This document shows, in pieces, positions 53,319-63,572 of a stretch of 64,000 bases of DNA (positions are counted from its first letter, which is position 1; each line of letters begins with the position of its first letter). The DNA is taken from contig WJIN01000408.1 of NCBI GenBank assembly GCA_014730295.1, positions 16,928 to 80,927 of the forward strand, in the 5' to 3' direction. A program made the position numbers and the translations under genes. This DNA comes from Promethearchaeota archaeon. GTDB taxonomy: Archaea; Asgardarchaeota; Lokiarchaeia; Sigynarchaeales; SOKP01. The notes under the pieces are model-generated. The model searched no databases. It worked only from the letters and a program-made list of their open reading frames with translations, and was not told the origin of the DNA.

Positions 53319-54929
53319 TTAGAAAAACTCGGTAATTTTCATCTGTGATTTATTAAATAACCATTTTTCAAACTTCCTTGTGAGTTTGCCAGACCAAATA
53401 GCATTAGATTCTGTCAATTCTTCAAACTTTTTAATATCTCCATAAGATATTTTGTTTTCGCGAATTAATGTATTCATTTTAATTACCCATCGAGTAAAAT
53501 CTTTATATAATCCACCATCTTCGCGAGATCTAGCGTTCGCTTTATGCGTCTTTTCATAATATTGCAAAGCCTCCTCAGTAAAACCTGTAAAATAACGATA
53601 ATTTTGATCATTCCAAAAGAATTCTTTTGTATTTTCGTTGTATATTCTAATATCGCAATTCCATACTTTCACGCTTTTCAAGTGAGGCAAATGGTTGAAG
53701 CTTTCTGGGATCTCTTTTAAAAGCTTATTCCCCGATAAATTAATTCTTTTTAGACTCTCTAATCCGTCAAGAATTTCTAAATTAGTGATTCTATTATTTC
53801 TTATTGATAAATCTTCAAGCTTTGAAAGATTTTCTAAATTAGAAAGGTCACTAATCACATTATTATCTAAATTTAGTATTTTTAGATTTGGAAATTTTTC
53901 TATTCCTTCTAGTGTCTCTATAATATTATTGTTCAAATTTAATTCTTCTATTGATTCATATATAGCTTCAAAGCCTTCAATGTTATATATAAATTCGACA
54001 TTTTTATCATTCAAAAAAATTTGAGTGTTTTCCTCTTCTAAAATTCCGATTATTTTAGAATCATATTCTACAAGACTAAATTCATCTAAATCAAAAGCCT
54101 CTATATTATCATTTATAAATTTGATTTCTGGGAAACTAGATTTATTCTTATATTTCTCATAAATAAGTAGAGCCATTTTTTTATGATGTTGATGGGTTAT
54201 ACGCTTTTTAATTTTTGAAAATATTAGGGGTATATGCTTTTGGTTGAAACTTCTAAATAAATTTTGAAAGAGATATAAAATATGATTGTCTGAGATTGGT
54301 TGAGGCGACTCCAAAGCATGATTTAGATTTCTTACTAAATTATCCAAGAATGAAAGATTAATTTCATCAAATATGCTTTCTAATTCTTGGCTAGATAAAT
54401 GTCTTAAATAATTTTCTTGGATTAGATAATTGATAACCGTTGGATGGTTGCTTGATAATCGTAGAGCTATTTCCTCCTTAAATACCTTTCTTGCTTGAGG
54501 GTCTCCGACCTCGACTAATCTTTTCAATAGGGGAAAAGCTAAATTTCGATGAAGAATGCGGGTGTCATACCCATTTTCTGCCCATGCGGTTATATTTGAG
54601 CAATGTCCCCAGAATTCCACCTCTGGATCTATTCCATATTGTCCTGATCTATTTCCCTCCATCGAACGATCCAGGTTTTCAGCCGCTTTATCAATAGAAT
54701 CTATTTCTTCATAATCTCTAATTTTATCAGTAGGAATATTTAGCAAAAGATACATACATTGCCGAAATTGTCTATTTTTCACATAGATGTTTGTTATCCC
54801 ATTTTCCAGTTTAAGAGAAAGAAATTCATTAACCTTATATTCCTTCTTAGGTGCCGGATTTCTGATAACAATCATTAGAAGAATAATTAAGAAGAGAAAT
54901 ATCATTAGGTTTATATTTACCTGATTCAA
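53319..54929 (-). CDS. Membrane-anchored leucine-rich repeat protein
   Basis: 536 residues. One N-terminal membrane helix (about 5-22), then a helical region (about 80-290) with repeat-like units that recall HEAT/ARM repeats. About 315-425 has five or so leucine-rich repeats of about 22 residues (SIEELNLNNNIIETLEGI, LKILNLDNNVISDLSNL). The C-terminal part is helical. LRR proteins of this SDS22 type act in protein-protein contacts. A second LRR gene follows 276 bases away on the opposite strand. Confidence 0.8.
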   Translation of the reverse strand: MNQVNINLMIFLFLIILLMIVIRNPAPKKEYKVNEFLSLKLENGITNIYVKNRQFRQCMYLLLNIPTDKIRDYEEIDSIDKAAENLDRSMEGNRSGQYGIDPEVEFWGHCSNITAWAENGYDTRILHRNLAFPLLKRLVEVGDPQARKVFKEEIALRLSSNHPTVINYLIQENYLRHLSSQELESIFDEINLSFLDNLVRNLNHALESPQPISDNHILYLFQNLFRSFNQKHIPLIFSKIKKRITHQHHKKMALLIYEKYKNKSSFPEIKFINDNIEAFDLDEFSLVEYDSKIIGILEEENTQIFLNDKNVEFIYNIEGFEAIYESIEELNLNNNIIETLEGIEKFPNLKILNLDNNVISDLSNLENLSKLEDLSIRNNRITNLEILDGLESLKRINLSGNKLLKEIPESFNHLPHLKSVKVWNCDIRIYNENTKEFFWNDQNYRYFTGFTEEALQYYEKTHKANARSREDGGLYKDFTRWVIKMNTLIRENKISYGDIKKFEELTESNAIWSGKLTRKFEKWLFNKSQMKITEFF

Positions 54930-55205
54930 TTTGTCTCAACCTGGTTTTTGGATTTGATTTGGAATCTAAGGAATTTGTAATTTTATTTCAAATTTAAAAA
55001 TAAACAGAGAACAGGTTTTTTGTATTTTTATAAAACACCGCTATTCGTGTTATATTGTCTAAGCTGGATTATTTAAATAGAAATATAATTTTAATTTCAT
55101 CTTTTAATCATTATAAAATATACTCCTAGGATATATTTAGGAAACTTCCATGCTTTTTTTTATTATAACAAATTTTAAAAAGTTCTGATTCTTTCAAGAG
55201 AAACA

Positions 55206-56168
55206 ATGGAATATGTAATTTATGAGAGAGAAAAATTTGAGGTTATTAATAACCATTTAGATCTCGCAGCACAAGGAATCACTTCGATTAATGAAATTGA
55301 TGGTTTGGAGAATTTATCAGAGTTAAAAAGTTTGGATATGAGCTATAATGAGATTAAATATATTGAAAGGCTTGAAAATTTACCTAATCTTGAATATCTT
55401 GATTTAAGCTCCAACCAAATTAGTGAGATTAGAAATATTTCTCATTTATCTGAACTAAAAAGGTTATATCTTAATAATAATTCGCTAAGAAAGATCGAGG
55501 GCATTGATAATTTGAAAGAATTAGATATCCTTGAATTAAACGGAAATAATTTACGCGTCATTTCCAACATAGATAATTTAAAGAAACTTGATGTGCTCAA
55601 ATTAGGAATGAATCGGATTTATGAAATAAACGGATTAAAAAATTTAACCACACTTACTAAGTTTCATTTAGACCATAATGAAATAAAAAAGTTGGAAAAT
55701 CTTGATACCTTGAATAATTTAAAGGTGTTTGATTTAAATGATAATGAGATTGCAAAAATAGAAAATATTGAGGAATTGTATCGATTAGAAGCCCTTATAC
55801 TAAGTAGCAATCAGATTACTGAGATGGATGGATTAAAAGAACAATTTAAATTGATGCTACTAAATTTAGCAAATAATGAAATCTCAAAAATCAGAGGTTT
55901 AGAAGAATGTACGGACTTACGTATTTTAAATCTTTCAAAAAACCATATAAGAGAAATAGCTTCAGGAGATTTATCCAATCAAAAAGAACTTGTAAATTTA
56001 AATTTAAGTAGCAATCGGATTTCAAATATTGAAGGGATTCGAGGACTTAAGAATCTTAGAATCATAAATTTACGCAATAACAAGATACAGAATTTTGAAG
56101 TTCTAAAAACACTTCCTAATTTGGAAACTGCGTATCTAAAGAATAACGAAGCCATATTAGAGGATTAA
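55206..56168 (+). CDS. SDS22-like leucine-rich repeat protein
   Basis: 320 residues made of 12-13 LRRs of 22 residues (L..LdLs.NqI..I..l..L..) from about residue 38 to the end. The pattern is that of eukaryotic SDS22/PP1 regulatory subunit 7 and other cytosolic LRRs. No signal peptide or membrane helix. It is probably a binding platform; no partner is indicated. TATA-like ATTTAAATAG near 55071-55080. Confidence 0.85.
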   Translation: MEYVIYEREKFEVINNHLDLAAQGITSINEIDGLENLSELKSLDMSYNEIKYIERLENLPNLEYLDLSSNQISEIRNISHLSELKRLYLNNNSLRKIEGIDNLKELDILELNGNNLRVISNIDNLKKLDVLKLGMNRIYEINGLKNLTTLTKFHLDHNEIKKLENLDTLNNLKVFDLNDNEIAKIENIEELYRLEALILSSNQITEMDGLKEQFKLMLLNLANNEISKIRGLEECTDLRILNLSKNHIREIASGDLSNQKELVNLNLSSNRISNIEGIRGLKNLRIINLRNNKIQNFEVLKTLPNLETAYLKNNEAILED

Positions 56169-56314
56169 AGTATCTTTAGGAAGTAGGCTGGAGAGTCTCC
56201 TAAGTCATACCCAGAAACTGATTTAACTGGATATTAAGAAAATTTATTAGAATTCATAATTTATAAATGACAAGAGAATATATTTAGAGCATTTAAGATA
56301 AAATACATCGAAAT

Positions 56315-57085
56315 ATGACAGATTTCACTATTTATTTTCAAGCTGCTTCTGTATTTGGATTGGCGATGTTATTTCATAAGGTTATTGGTAACTATCCAGA
56401 ACCTTTAGAAAAGGTCAGAGAAAATAAGAAAGAACTAAGCGAAGTTTTAATCGTATGGTTGATACAGTTTACTTTGATCACATGGGTTATTTTAACGGGA
56501 ATATATCTTCCCTCTGCCTTCCCAGGTTTCAAGATCCATGAAGATATAACCATTAGCATTAATTTAATTTCTAGCTTCATTTTGCCGATTATGTTTCTTC
56601 GTTTATGGAAAAATAGTTCTGAGAGAAAAGCATTCGGATTAAATGCTCCAAGAGATAATAAAATAGCGATATATTTAACAGGGATATTTGGGTTATTTGC
56701 ATTTATAACATTTCTCATTGTAGGTGGAAGAGAAATCACTATTATTGCTTTATTATGGGGAATAGTAACTCCCTCCTTAAGCGAGGAATTAGTGTCAAGA
56801 TCAGTTATTACGAGTAAATTAGAACGTAGTCTCGGTATTAATAGGGCTTGGATTATAGGAGGGATCTTATTTGGCTTACTTCACATTCCAAACGATTTCT
56901 TTGGGTTCTTCTGGTTTAACACATTTAATCAAAATTTTTTCATTGCTCTTGGAGGATTATTAGTTCAGATTGGAACTGGTTGGATGTTTGCGATAACCTT
57001 TATTAAAACAAGAAGCATCATACCATGTGTTATTGGTCATTATCTTGTTGACTTTCTTCCCGCCATTCTTATAATGTTATTTTAA
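56315..57085 (+). CDS. CPBP-family intramembrane metalloprotease (CAAX protease-like)
   Basis: 256 residues, about seven hydrophobic segments. The three family motifs are visible: SEELVSRS (EE-x3-R), FGLLHIP (F-x3-H) and GHYLVDFL (H-x3-D). The relatives include Rce1 (CAAX prenyl protease) and bacterial bacteriocin-immunity proteins. No CAAX substrate is seen in the window. TTTATAAAT near 56261-56269 may be its TATA box. Confidence 0.88.
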   Translation: MTDFTIYFQAASVFGLAMLFHKVIGNYPEPLEKVRENKKELSEVLIVWLIQFTLITWVILTGIYLPSAFPGFKIHEDITISINLISSFILPIMFLRLWKNSSERKAFGLNAPRDNKIAIYLTGIFGLFAFITFLIVGGREITIIALLWGIVTPSLSEELVSRSVITSKLERSLGINRAWIIGGILFGLLHIPNDFFGFFWFNTFNQNFFIALGGLLVQIGTGWMFAITFIKTRSIIPCVIGHYLVDFLPAILIMLF

Positions 57086-57154
57086 ACAAAAGATCTATCT
57101 TTTTTTTGTATCTTTCTTTTTTCAATACAATCATTTTATTATTCGCAATTTCGA

Positions 57155-58108
57155 ATGGCAGAATTAATCGGGTATTTACTCGCACTCAATGCAATAATTA
57201 CATGGGGTCTCGCATCCCTAGTATACAAATTTGGCTTAGGAAAAACAGAGGCAAAGGCAAACCTCTTCTTTCGCTTGGTTATTGTGTCTTGCAGTACATT
57301 CATTATCTCGATCTTTTTCGGGAATTATCATTTTTTGTTTATTCTAACTACAACTGAACTAATTTGGTATATTCTTATGGCGCTGTTATCAGGTGTTTCT
57401 GTAACCATTGGTGATTTATTATATTTCTTTGCGCTAAAAAAAATAGATGCCTCTAGAGCATATCCCTTAACTCAGTTATCCCTAGTGTTTGTATACCCCC
57501 TAGCATTTCTATTTTTCCAAGAGCAGATCTCGCTCTCTGTATTAATCGGAGGCCTTGTTATCCTTTCAAGCGTGCTTTTCTTGAGCAAAAAAGACAAACC
57601 GAAAGAGAGCGCGTTTTATGAAGTAAATGGAGAGAACAATAGTGATGAGGAATTAATCTCGAGGGAATTATTACTCGGAGTTATAATGGCTATCGGAACT
57701 GCGTTATTTTGGGCCATTGCCATCGTAAGCTTTAATCAAGCCAGAATTTATTCTAATGACGTATTTACAACTAATTTTTTTCGCATTCTATTCGGCACGA
57801 TATCAGTAGCTATAGTCGGCATATTCGATAATGACTTTTTTTCGGGATTTAAGAAGGAAAACCGAATAAATTTGAAATATTTCGCCTACATTGGAATCGC
57901 AGGATCCCTCTCTCTTGGACTCGCCGATTCATTTTTCTACAAAGCTGCCGAAATCAATGGACTCGTTCTGACTTCTACAATAACCGCAAATACTCCAATG
58001 GTTCAGCAAATTTTTTCATTAACTTTATTAAAAGAAAAATTCCGAAAACGATTCATTTTTGCCGTAGCTTTAATTATAATTGGAAATTATATTATCTTGT
58101 TTCTATGA
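57155..58108 (+). CDS. DMT/EamA-family transporter
   Basis: 317 residues with ten hydrophobic segments in two repeats of five. The first repeat holds WGLASLVYKFGLGKT and DASRAYPLTQLSLVFVYPLAF, the second ATLFWAIAIVS-like and NTPMVQQIFSL, matching the drug/metabolite (EamA) family. The linker between repeats (about 150-175) is charged. Substrate unknown. Followed 13 bases later by the metallo-hydrolase gene. Confidence 0.9.
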   Translation: MAELIGYLLALNAIITWGLASLVYKFGLGKTEAKANLFFRLVIVSCSTFIISIFFGNYHFLFILTTTELIWYILMALLSGVSVTIGDLLYFFALKKIDASRAYPLTQLSLVFVYPLAFLFFQEQISLSVLIGGLVILSSVLFLSKKDKPKESAFYEVNGENNSDEELISRELLLGVIMAIGTALFWAIAIVSFNQARIYSNDVFTTNFFRILFGTISVAIVGIFDNDFFSGFKKENRINLKYFAYIGIAGSLSLGLADSFFYKAAEINGLVLTSTITANTPMVQQIFSLTLLKEKFRKRFIFAVALIIIGNYIILFL

Positions 58109-58121
58109 AAAGGTAATTTGA

Positions 58122-59153
58122 ATGATTGAGATAGAGATTACACTACTTACCAATAATCTTGTGAAACCATTTCAAAAGTTTCATAAAATGAATAAACTAG
58201 ATTTTATCCAATTCAACAAACTTCACGTGACTAAATGCCTTGCTGAACATGGCTTAGGTTTCTTACTGACGGTCTATGAAATAGATAGCTCCAAGGATCA
58301 TGAAAAAAGAAAACAACTAAGAAAAATTATTTTTGATGTCGGCGGTACGAACTTAACCTACTTACATAATCTGTCTGTTATGAACTTACTTGTGAAAGAT
58401 GTAGACAGCATTGTGTTGTCGCATTGGCATTATGATCATATCGGTGGACTTTATAAGGTCTTAGAGGCAATAAAACACCAAATTCCTGTTTATACGCATA
58501 GGTTTGCGGAATTTGAACGCGTTTTTAGAAGATCGGATGATGTACAACCATCTGATTTGAGGGGCAAATCCTATGAAGAAATTGAACCTTTATTAACTCA
58601 AACTAAAATAGTTAACCAGGAACCTATTGATATAGATTTAATTACCCAGCTAGGGGGTAACGTTAAACTCATTTCAGAGGATACTAACATACTGAATTTA
58701 GATGAGCTTAAGATCTGGGTTAGCGGAGAAATACCAAGAATTCACACAGATGAAGATTTTTCGGATTATTTTTCCTTCCAAGATAAAGGAATTCTTGAAG
58801 AGGATAAAATCTTAGATGATAAATGTCTCATTTTAGAATTTCAAGATAGAATTATTTTATTAAATGGGTGTTGCCATTCTGGGCTGAAAAATACTATAGA
58901 TTATATAACTTCTCATACTGCAAAGCCTTTTAGTCAAATAATTGGGGGATTTCATATGGCGAGCGCATCTAAGAAAACTCTAAATTCAACCTTAAACCAT
59001 CTAACCGACTTACCTAAATTTAAAAATAGGTTATATCTTTTTCCAATCCATTGTACCGGTGATAAATTCTTGAGATTACTCCAGTGTAACCAAATAGGGT
59101 CTCTTCACGCATTTGATCTCAGCGTTGGTAATGTATTTAAGTTTAGATCATAA
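58122..59153 (+). CDS. MBL-fold metallo-hydrolase (COG1237 type)
   Basis: 343 residues. Metal motif SHWHYDHIGGL (H-x-H-x-D-H). LAEHGLGFLL near residue 45 and GCCHSGLKNTIDYI near 249 match the COG1237 group (related to a dihydropterin-ribofuranosylaminobenzene phosphate synthase-like enzyme). The C-terminal His in FPIHCTGDK is probably the last ligand. The precise reaction is unknown. Probably co-transcribed with the DMT transporter gene. Confidence 0.85.
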   Translation: MIEIEITLLTNNLVKPFQKFHKMNKLDFIQFNKLHVTKCLAEHGLGFLLTVYEIDSSKDHEKRKQLRKIIFDVGGTNLTYLHNLSVMNLLVKDVDSIVLSHWHYDHIGGLYKVLEAIKHQIPVYTHRFAEFERVFRRSDDVQPSDLRGKSYEEIEPLLTQTKIVNQEPIDIDLITQLGGNVKLISEDTNILNLDELKIWVSGEIPRIHTDEDFSDYFSFQDKGILEEDKILDDKCLILEFQDRIILLNGCCHSGLKNTIDYITSHTAKPFSQIIGGFHMASASKKTLNSTLNHLTDLPKFKNRLYLFPIHCTGDKFLRLLQCNQIGSLHAFDLSVGNVFKFRS

Positions 59154-59160
59154 CGTTCAT

Positions 59161-60351
59161 TCATACTAATAATTCCTCTATTCGATCCATTCCCTCTACA
59201 ATATCATCATAAGATACACAATAAGAGAATCGTACATAATCATCTTTTTCCTCGGGAGGCTTATGTCCAAAATATTTTCGAGACAACACAGCAACATCCG
59301 CCTTTTCCAAAATATATTCTTGGAATTCTAAGGAATCTTTTAATCCGAGATTTTTACACGCTTCTGAAACATTCGCAAAAATATAGAATGCGCCTTTTGG
59401 TTTTAGTGCGGAAATTCCATTAATATTATTTAGTCTTTCATGAATGAGATTCCTTCTGCGCTCGAATTCATTTACCATTGTGATTGATGGAGATTTGTCT
59501 TCCTCCATGGCAACAACCCCTGCTTTTTGAGTAAATGTGGCTGTACAAGATATTGTATTTGTAGCCCAACGAGCAAAATATTCTGCTAATTCCTCGTTTA
59601 CAATCGCATATCCCAATCTCCATCCTGTCATGCTGAAAAATTTACTAAATCCATCAAGGATTATTGTTCTCTCTTGCATATCTGGATGAGCTGCGATAGA
59701 GTTATACCTAAGATTGTCAAAAACGATATTAGAATATATCTCATCGGACAAAATCCATATATCATTTTCCAATGCAATTTCGGACAATGCTTCCAAGTTT
59801 TGTTTGTTTAATACCGAGCCCGTAGGATTCTGAGGACTGTTTATAATAATAAGTCGGGTTTTTTCCGATATCCGATTTCTTAACTCATTTATATCATAAT
59901 TCCAATCTTTCGATTCCCACAATTGGGCGGCAACTGGTTTACATCTATGGACATTTATCAAACTTTCATAGATTGGATAACCTGGATTTGGATATATGAC
60001 TTCGTCACCTGGATTCGTACATGAAAGGATTGTCAGATCTACCACAAATTTGGCAGATGGAAGCACGACAACATTTTCGGCAGACGCTCGAATGTTTTTA
60101 CTCTCTGACACATAGCTCGCAATAGATTCTCGCAACTCTGGAATCCCTGCAGAAGAGGAATAATGTGTATAATTTTCATCTATTGCATTCATCCCCGCTT
60201 GCTTTATATGTTGGGGAGTATCAAAATCAGGTTCTCCTATCGCAAATGAGATAACATTCTCTCGCCTCTCCTCGGGAAAATTTTGAATACTTTCAAGGAC
60301 TTCGAAGGCGGTCTCGGTTCCAAGCCGGTCTAATCTGTTAGCGTATTGCAT
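59161..60351 (-). CDS. PLP-dependent class I aminotransferase
   Basis: About 396 residues from the ATG at 60351 (a longer frame runs upstream to 60507, but overlaps the alkyltransferase gene and looks spurious). Motifs: FAIGEPDFDTP, INSPQNPTGSVLN with PLP-Asn, ILSDEIYSNIVFD, and FSKFFSMTGWRLGY with the PLP-binding Lys. Similar to the aspartate/aromatic aminotransferase group. It lies 31 bases after the alkyltransferase gene, likely in one transcript. Confidence 0.92.
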   Translation of the reverse strand: MQYANRLDRLGTETAFEVLESIQNFPEERRENVISFAIGEPDFDTPQHIKQAGMNAIDENYTHYSSSAGIPELRESIASYVSESKNIRASAENVVVLPSAKFVVDLTILSCTNPGDEVIYPNPGYPIYESLINVHRCKPVAAQLWESKDWNYDINELRNRISEKTRLIIINSPQNPTGSVLNKQNLEALSEIALENDIWILSDEIYSNIVFDNLRYNSIAAHPDMQERTIILDGFSKFFSMTGWRLGYAIVNEELAEYFARWATNTISCTATFTQKAGVVAMEEDKSPSITMVNEFERRRNLIHERLNNINGISALKPKGAFYIFANVSEACKNLGLKDSLEFQEYILEKADVAVLSRKYFGHKPPEEKDDYVRFSYCVSYDDIVEGMDRIEELLV

Positions 60352-60382
60352 GCGTATAAATAAAAATACTTTCGATTCTTTT

Positions 60383-60874
60383 TTAAGTTTTATTTTTCTG
60401 GATGGTGTTCTTCTCCATTGCAAGAAGGGATTTTTTGAGGGCAATTTGCCATGAATCTTCTGTTTTACCCATAAATCCTCCAACTTGTCCATTTTTCCGA
60501 ATGACACGATGACACGGTATTACTAATGGAAATGGATTATTTCTCATAATGTTTCCAATCGCTTGGTATGCTTTACTATTGATATTTTTGCCTATTTCTG
60601 AATAACTTGCGGTTTTCCCATAAGTGAGATTATGGATTACCCACTCAATTACACTTCTCGAAAATCTTGTATTAAAGGTACTTAAGTAAGGAATATCTAC
60701 ATCTAATCCTCGAAGATCTCGGAAGAGATTGATGTTTTCACCATCTAAATAAGCGCGAAAAGCTTTTTTTATCTTATCTAATACCTGTTTTTTGTTGTCA
60801 CCTTGTGTTTCTGATAATAACAAGAGGTTTGAATTATCCAAAAAACCATTTACTGATTCATTTTCAGGTATCAT
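60383..60874 (-). CDS. ogt: Methylated-DNA-protein-cysteine methyltransferase
   Basis: 163 residues. The acceptor Cys is in VIPCHRVI, with NPFPLVIPC and GGFMGK completing the DNA-binding/active region. The helix-turn-helix region is GKTASYSEIGKNINSKAYQAIGN. It directly reverses O6-alkylguanine damage, taking the alkyl group on the Cys. N-terminal part (1-75) is the usual variable domain. Confidence 0.93.
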   Translation of the reverse strand: MIPENESVNGFLDNSNLLLLSETQGDNKKQVLDKIKKAFRAYLDGENINLFRDLRGLDVDIPYLSTFNTRFSRSVIEWVIHNLTYGKTASYSEIGKNINSKAYQAIGNIMRNNPFPLVIPCHRVIRKNGQVGGFMGKTEDSWQIALKKSLLAMEKNTIQKNKT

Positions 60875-61142
60875 TCTAATTGAATTTAAGGCATACGGAT
60901 TCTTATCTTTAGAACATTCTAAGGTAATAATAACTTTTATGTGAAATCGCTCGGATTCAACACAGAGTATAGATATAACGATACACCAGAACTGTTGAGT
61001 TATTTAAACTAAAAAACTAAAATATAAAAACCAAATCTCTCTTCTTATTAGTAGTGATAGTTTTAAAATAATTAAACTTTTGATAAATACTTATTTTCAA
61101 AATTAATATTTATTGAGTAATAACAATTAGAGAAGATAAAGA

Positions 61143-62165
61143 ATGCCTGATGATTTAAAAAACGTTTTAGATGATATCGAATCAACCGAAAAAGAAACTG
61201 CAGAGTTACAAGCTAAAATAAGCAGACTTACGCAATTAGTAAATAAACAAAAGCGAATAATTAACGAGCAGGAGCAACTCATCGAAGAACAAAGAGAAGC
61301 CTCAGATCAAAAATTAGATGTACCCGCTGACGTAGTGGAGCTAAAGGAGATTATTGGTGCTCAAAGGGCCCAATTAAAGGAAAAAGACATGGAATTGGAG
61401 CATCTAAAAGGGACGAAAGCACAACTTGAAAAAGAAATCGAACTAATGAGCCAGCAAACCAAACCTTTAGAGGAAAAATACAATCAATCATTCGAAAAGA
61501 TAGGAGAATTAAAAGCTGAAGTAGCAGAGCAGAGATCAAAAATTCTTGCGAAAGATGATAGGATTAAAAATCTGGAAATTAAAGTACAAGAATTAAAATC
61601 CTTTTCTGACAAATTAAAAAGTGATTATCAGCAAGAAATAGAGGACATTCGAGAAGAACATAAAAAAGAAAAAGAAGAATTACAGTCAGAATTGAATCAA
61701 ATCGAATCCGCCCTACTCGATAGCAAATTAACCTCTACAGAAAAATCTTCAGAAGCAAAAGATTTCGCAACCCGATTCCAAGAAGTAAGAGATAAATATG
61801 ATTCAGTGGTTAACAGAGTAGAAGAGTTACGGGACGAATTAAGGGAAAAAGAAGCCAAAATCAACACATACGAAGAAAGAACCGAAGATTTACGGAATTT
61901 TAAGAAGGATAATATCGATAAAATCATTCAATATGACAGATTAACCGAATTGATGGAGGAAGAACCCCTTTTTAAAGCTTTTCTAATCATTAAAGACATT
62001 GGAGGAAAGGGTATTTACGTGGATGATCTAAAGAGCTCTCTCGGTGTTCCAATTGTAGTAGCTAAAAAGCACGTAGAAAAATTAAAAGGCAAAGGTCTCA
62101 TTAAGGAAAAAGACGATGGCAAGTTAGTTGTCGCGCCTGCTACTGAAGAATCAGCAGAAGAATAA
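61143..62165 (+). CDS. Coiled-coil protein with C-terminal winged helix
   Basis: 340 residues. Residues about 5-260 are a long Glu/Lys-rich coiled coil. About 270-335 is a winged helix-turn-helix (FLIIKDIGGKGIYVDDLK then VVAKKHVEKLKGKGLIKEKD). Such archaeal proteins can bind DNA or serve as bridging proteins. TTGATAAATACTT near 61079-61091 is a possible promoter. Function not established. Confidence 0.7.
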   Translation: MPDDLKNVLDDIESTEKETAELQAKISRLTQLVNKQKRIINEQEQLIEEQREASDQKLDVPADVVELKEIIGAQRAQLKEKDMELEHLKGTKAQLEKEIELMSQQTKPLEEKYNQSFEKIGELKAEVAEQRSKILAKDDRIKNLEIKVQELKSFSDKLKSDYQQEIEDIREEHKKEKEELQSELNQIESALLDSKLTSTEKSSEAKDFATRFQEVRDKYDSVVNRVEELRDELREKEAKINTYEERTEDLRNFKKDNIDKIIQYDRLTELMEEEPLFKAFLIIKDIGGKGIYVDDLKSSLGVPIVVAKKHVEKLKGKGLIKEKDDGKLVVAPATEESAEE

Positions 62166-62252
62166 TATATTTTCTTTTATTTTTTCAATCTTGCACGAAA
62201 AGGATTAAGAACGGTTCATTTATTCTTAGTTATTAAAAAATGAAAGGATTAG

Positions 62253-62630
62253 TTATACTTTCGCTAACTCCTCATATAAGTCGGGAAGAACATCTCGAAA
62301 CTCTCCGTCCTCGATTTTATCAAGAATAGACGCAGCAATTTTCTTCAAGATTTCACGATATTTTTGAGGTTTTTCATCCCTCCGAAGTAATAACGCCACC
62401 ACGTAATTCTCCACAGAAATCGCATCATCACCGACTCCTGAGAAAAAGGACACCACTTTATTGTTTTTCAGTGAAATAGATGCGAATCCCGGTTTTAAGG
62501 ATTGATATCGGTGTGAGCTATATACTTGCGTTAAAAGGTTATTTGTTATCTTCAGGTTGTCGGGATAAAATCCCTCATTTATTGGTCCAACTTCATTATC
62601 CCATTTAATAACTAATATTCCCACAGGCAC
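62253..62630 (-). CDS. Longin-like small protein
   Basis: 125 residues from a GTG with GGAGG 9-12 bases upstream. ILVIKWDNEVGPINEGFYPD at the N-terminus, then a long helix, KVVSFFSGVGDD and LLLRRDEKPQKYREILKKI. This strand-strand-helix order is that of longin/roadblock-fold proteins common in Asgard archaea and found in eukaryotic trafficking factors. The partner GTPase is unknown. Confidence 0.55.
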   Translation of the reverse strand: MPVGILVIKWDNEVGPINEGFYPDNLKITNNLLTQVYSSHRYQSLKPGFASISLKNNKVVSFFSGVGDDAISVENYVVALLLRRDEKPQKYREILKKIAASILDKIEDGEFRDVLPDLYEELAKV

Positions 62631-62946
62631 GTTTAAATCCCCTCCACCGTGTTATATCTAATATTCATTCCAAAAGACAATTAAAAGCACCTCTGCATAT
62701 GTTCAATTATTTTATATTTGTAATGTGTAATATAGAGCATAACTTATCATTATAATAATTTTCTGATTTATATAATTATTTAATTGTGAAATTTATTAAA
62801 TATACCCACTTAGTTCTATTTAAAATCCATTTTAGGTTTTTTGAATATACCTTTTTGATTTCTTTATTACAGCTATAAAATTTCTCTGAAAATAATCGGA
62901 TAATTAAAAAAGATAAATGTAAAAAGGAAAAAGAAAAAGTCCGCAC
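62631..62946. other. Gene-free AT-rich stretch
   Basis: 316 bases between two minus-strand genes. No credible gene or RNA recognised. The end near the longin gene carries its GGAGGGG ribosome site and presumably its promoter. Confidence 0.5.
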
Positions 62947-63315
62947 TTAACCTCGTGCGTGGGTCTTCTTATAATAATTCAAAAGCTTTTCTATACCAGC
63001 ATCGATTTGACCTTCATAAATTTTAGAGCTTAGGGTATCTTTAAATCGAGACGATAAAAATCCTAGAATCTCCTCCATAGCTCGAATACGGTCCTCTGGA
63101 TTCATTGAACTTATATCATACCCCGGTCGTTTGTGTGCACACTGCCAGTCCTTTATTGCAAGTAACCCGAAACCTTGTAAAATCAGTTCAGAAAGTGAAA
63201 TATGTTTGGCTAACTCTCTGGATAAATCCTTTAAAATTTCATTTTGCCTCCTATCAATATTAAGGGATTTATAGTAATGAAGGATGTTTGAAACAATAGA
63301 TTCTTGAAATATCAT
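62947..63315 (-). CDS. Helical protein of unknown function
   Basis: 122 residues, mostly helix. The ELAKHISLSELILQGFGLLA stretch and a later RIRAMEEILGFLSSRF are visible, but no known family. The single Cys/His cluster in WQCAHKRPG is too small for a metal site. Isolated gene. Confidence 0.5.
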   Translation of the reverse strand: MIFQESIVSNILHYYKSLNIDRRQNEILKDLSRELAKHISLSELILQGFGLLAIKDWQCAHKRPGYDISSMNPEDRIRAMEEILGFLSSRFKDTLSSKIYEGQIDAGIEKLLNYYKKTHARG

Positions 63316-63483
63316 AACTTCTCAACCACAATTATTGATCCCAAAAGTCGGGTATACATTAATGTAAAACGAAGAACAATTCATAAGCATATTTTTTCGA
63401 TCGACTTTACGTACGGAGAGAACAAATTAATTTTTGTTAAATAATTTAAATTCTTTCCTTTTTACCGTTTTTTACGCAGAAAG

Positions 63484-63503
63484 CCACGTCCTTTAGGGCG
63501 TGG
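63484..63503 (+). repeat. IS200/IS605-type left-end hairpin
   Basis: CCACGTCC, loop TTTA, GGGCGTGG: a stem of eight pairs (one G-T) ahead of the TnpA gene. Such a subterminal imperfect hairpin is recognised by the HUH transposase in this family. Confidence 0.75.
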
Positions 63504-63572
63504 ATGAATGCATTTAAAAATTACCAAACTCAATAAGTTATATCCTTTTTATACCATCGAATTGATTAGGAT

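Noticed and set aside
60352..60507. N-terminal extension of the aminotransferase frame upstream of ATG 60351
   Set aside because: It overlaps the end of the alkyltransferase gene in another frame and its residues do not look like an aminotransferase N-terminus; the ATG at 60351 begins the conserved part.
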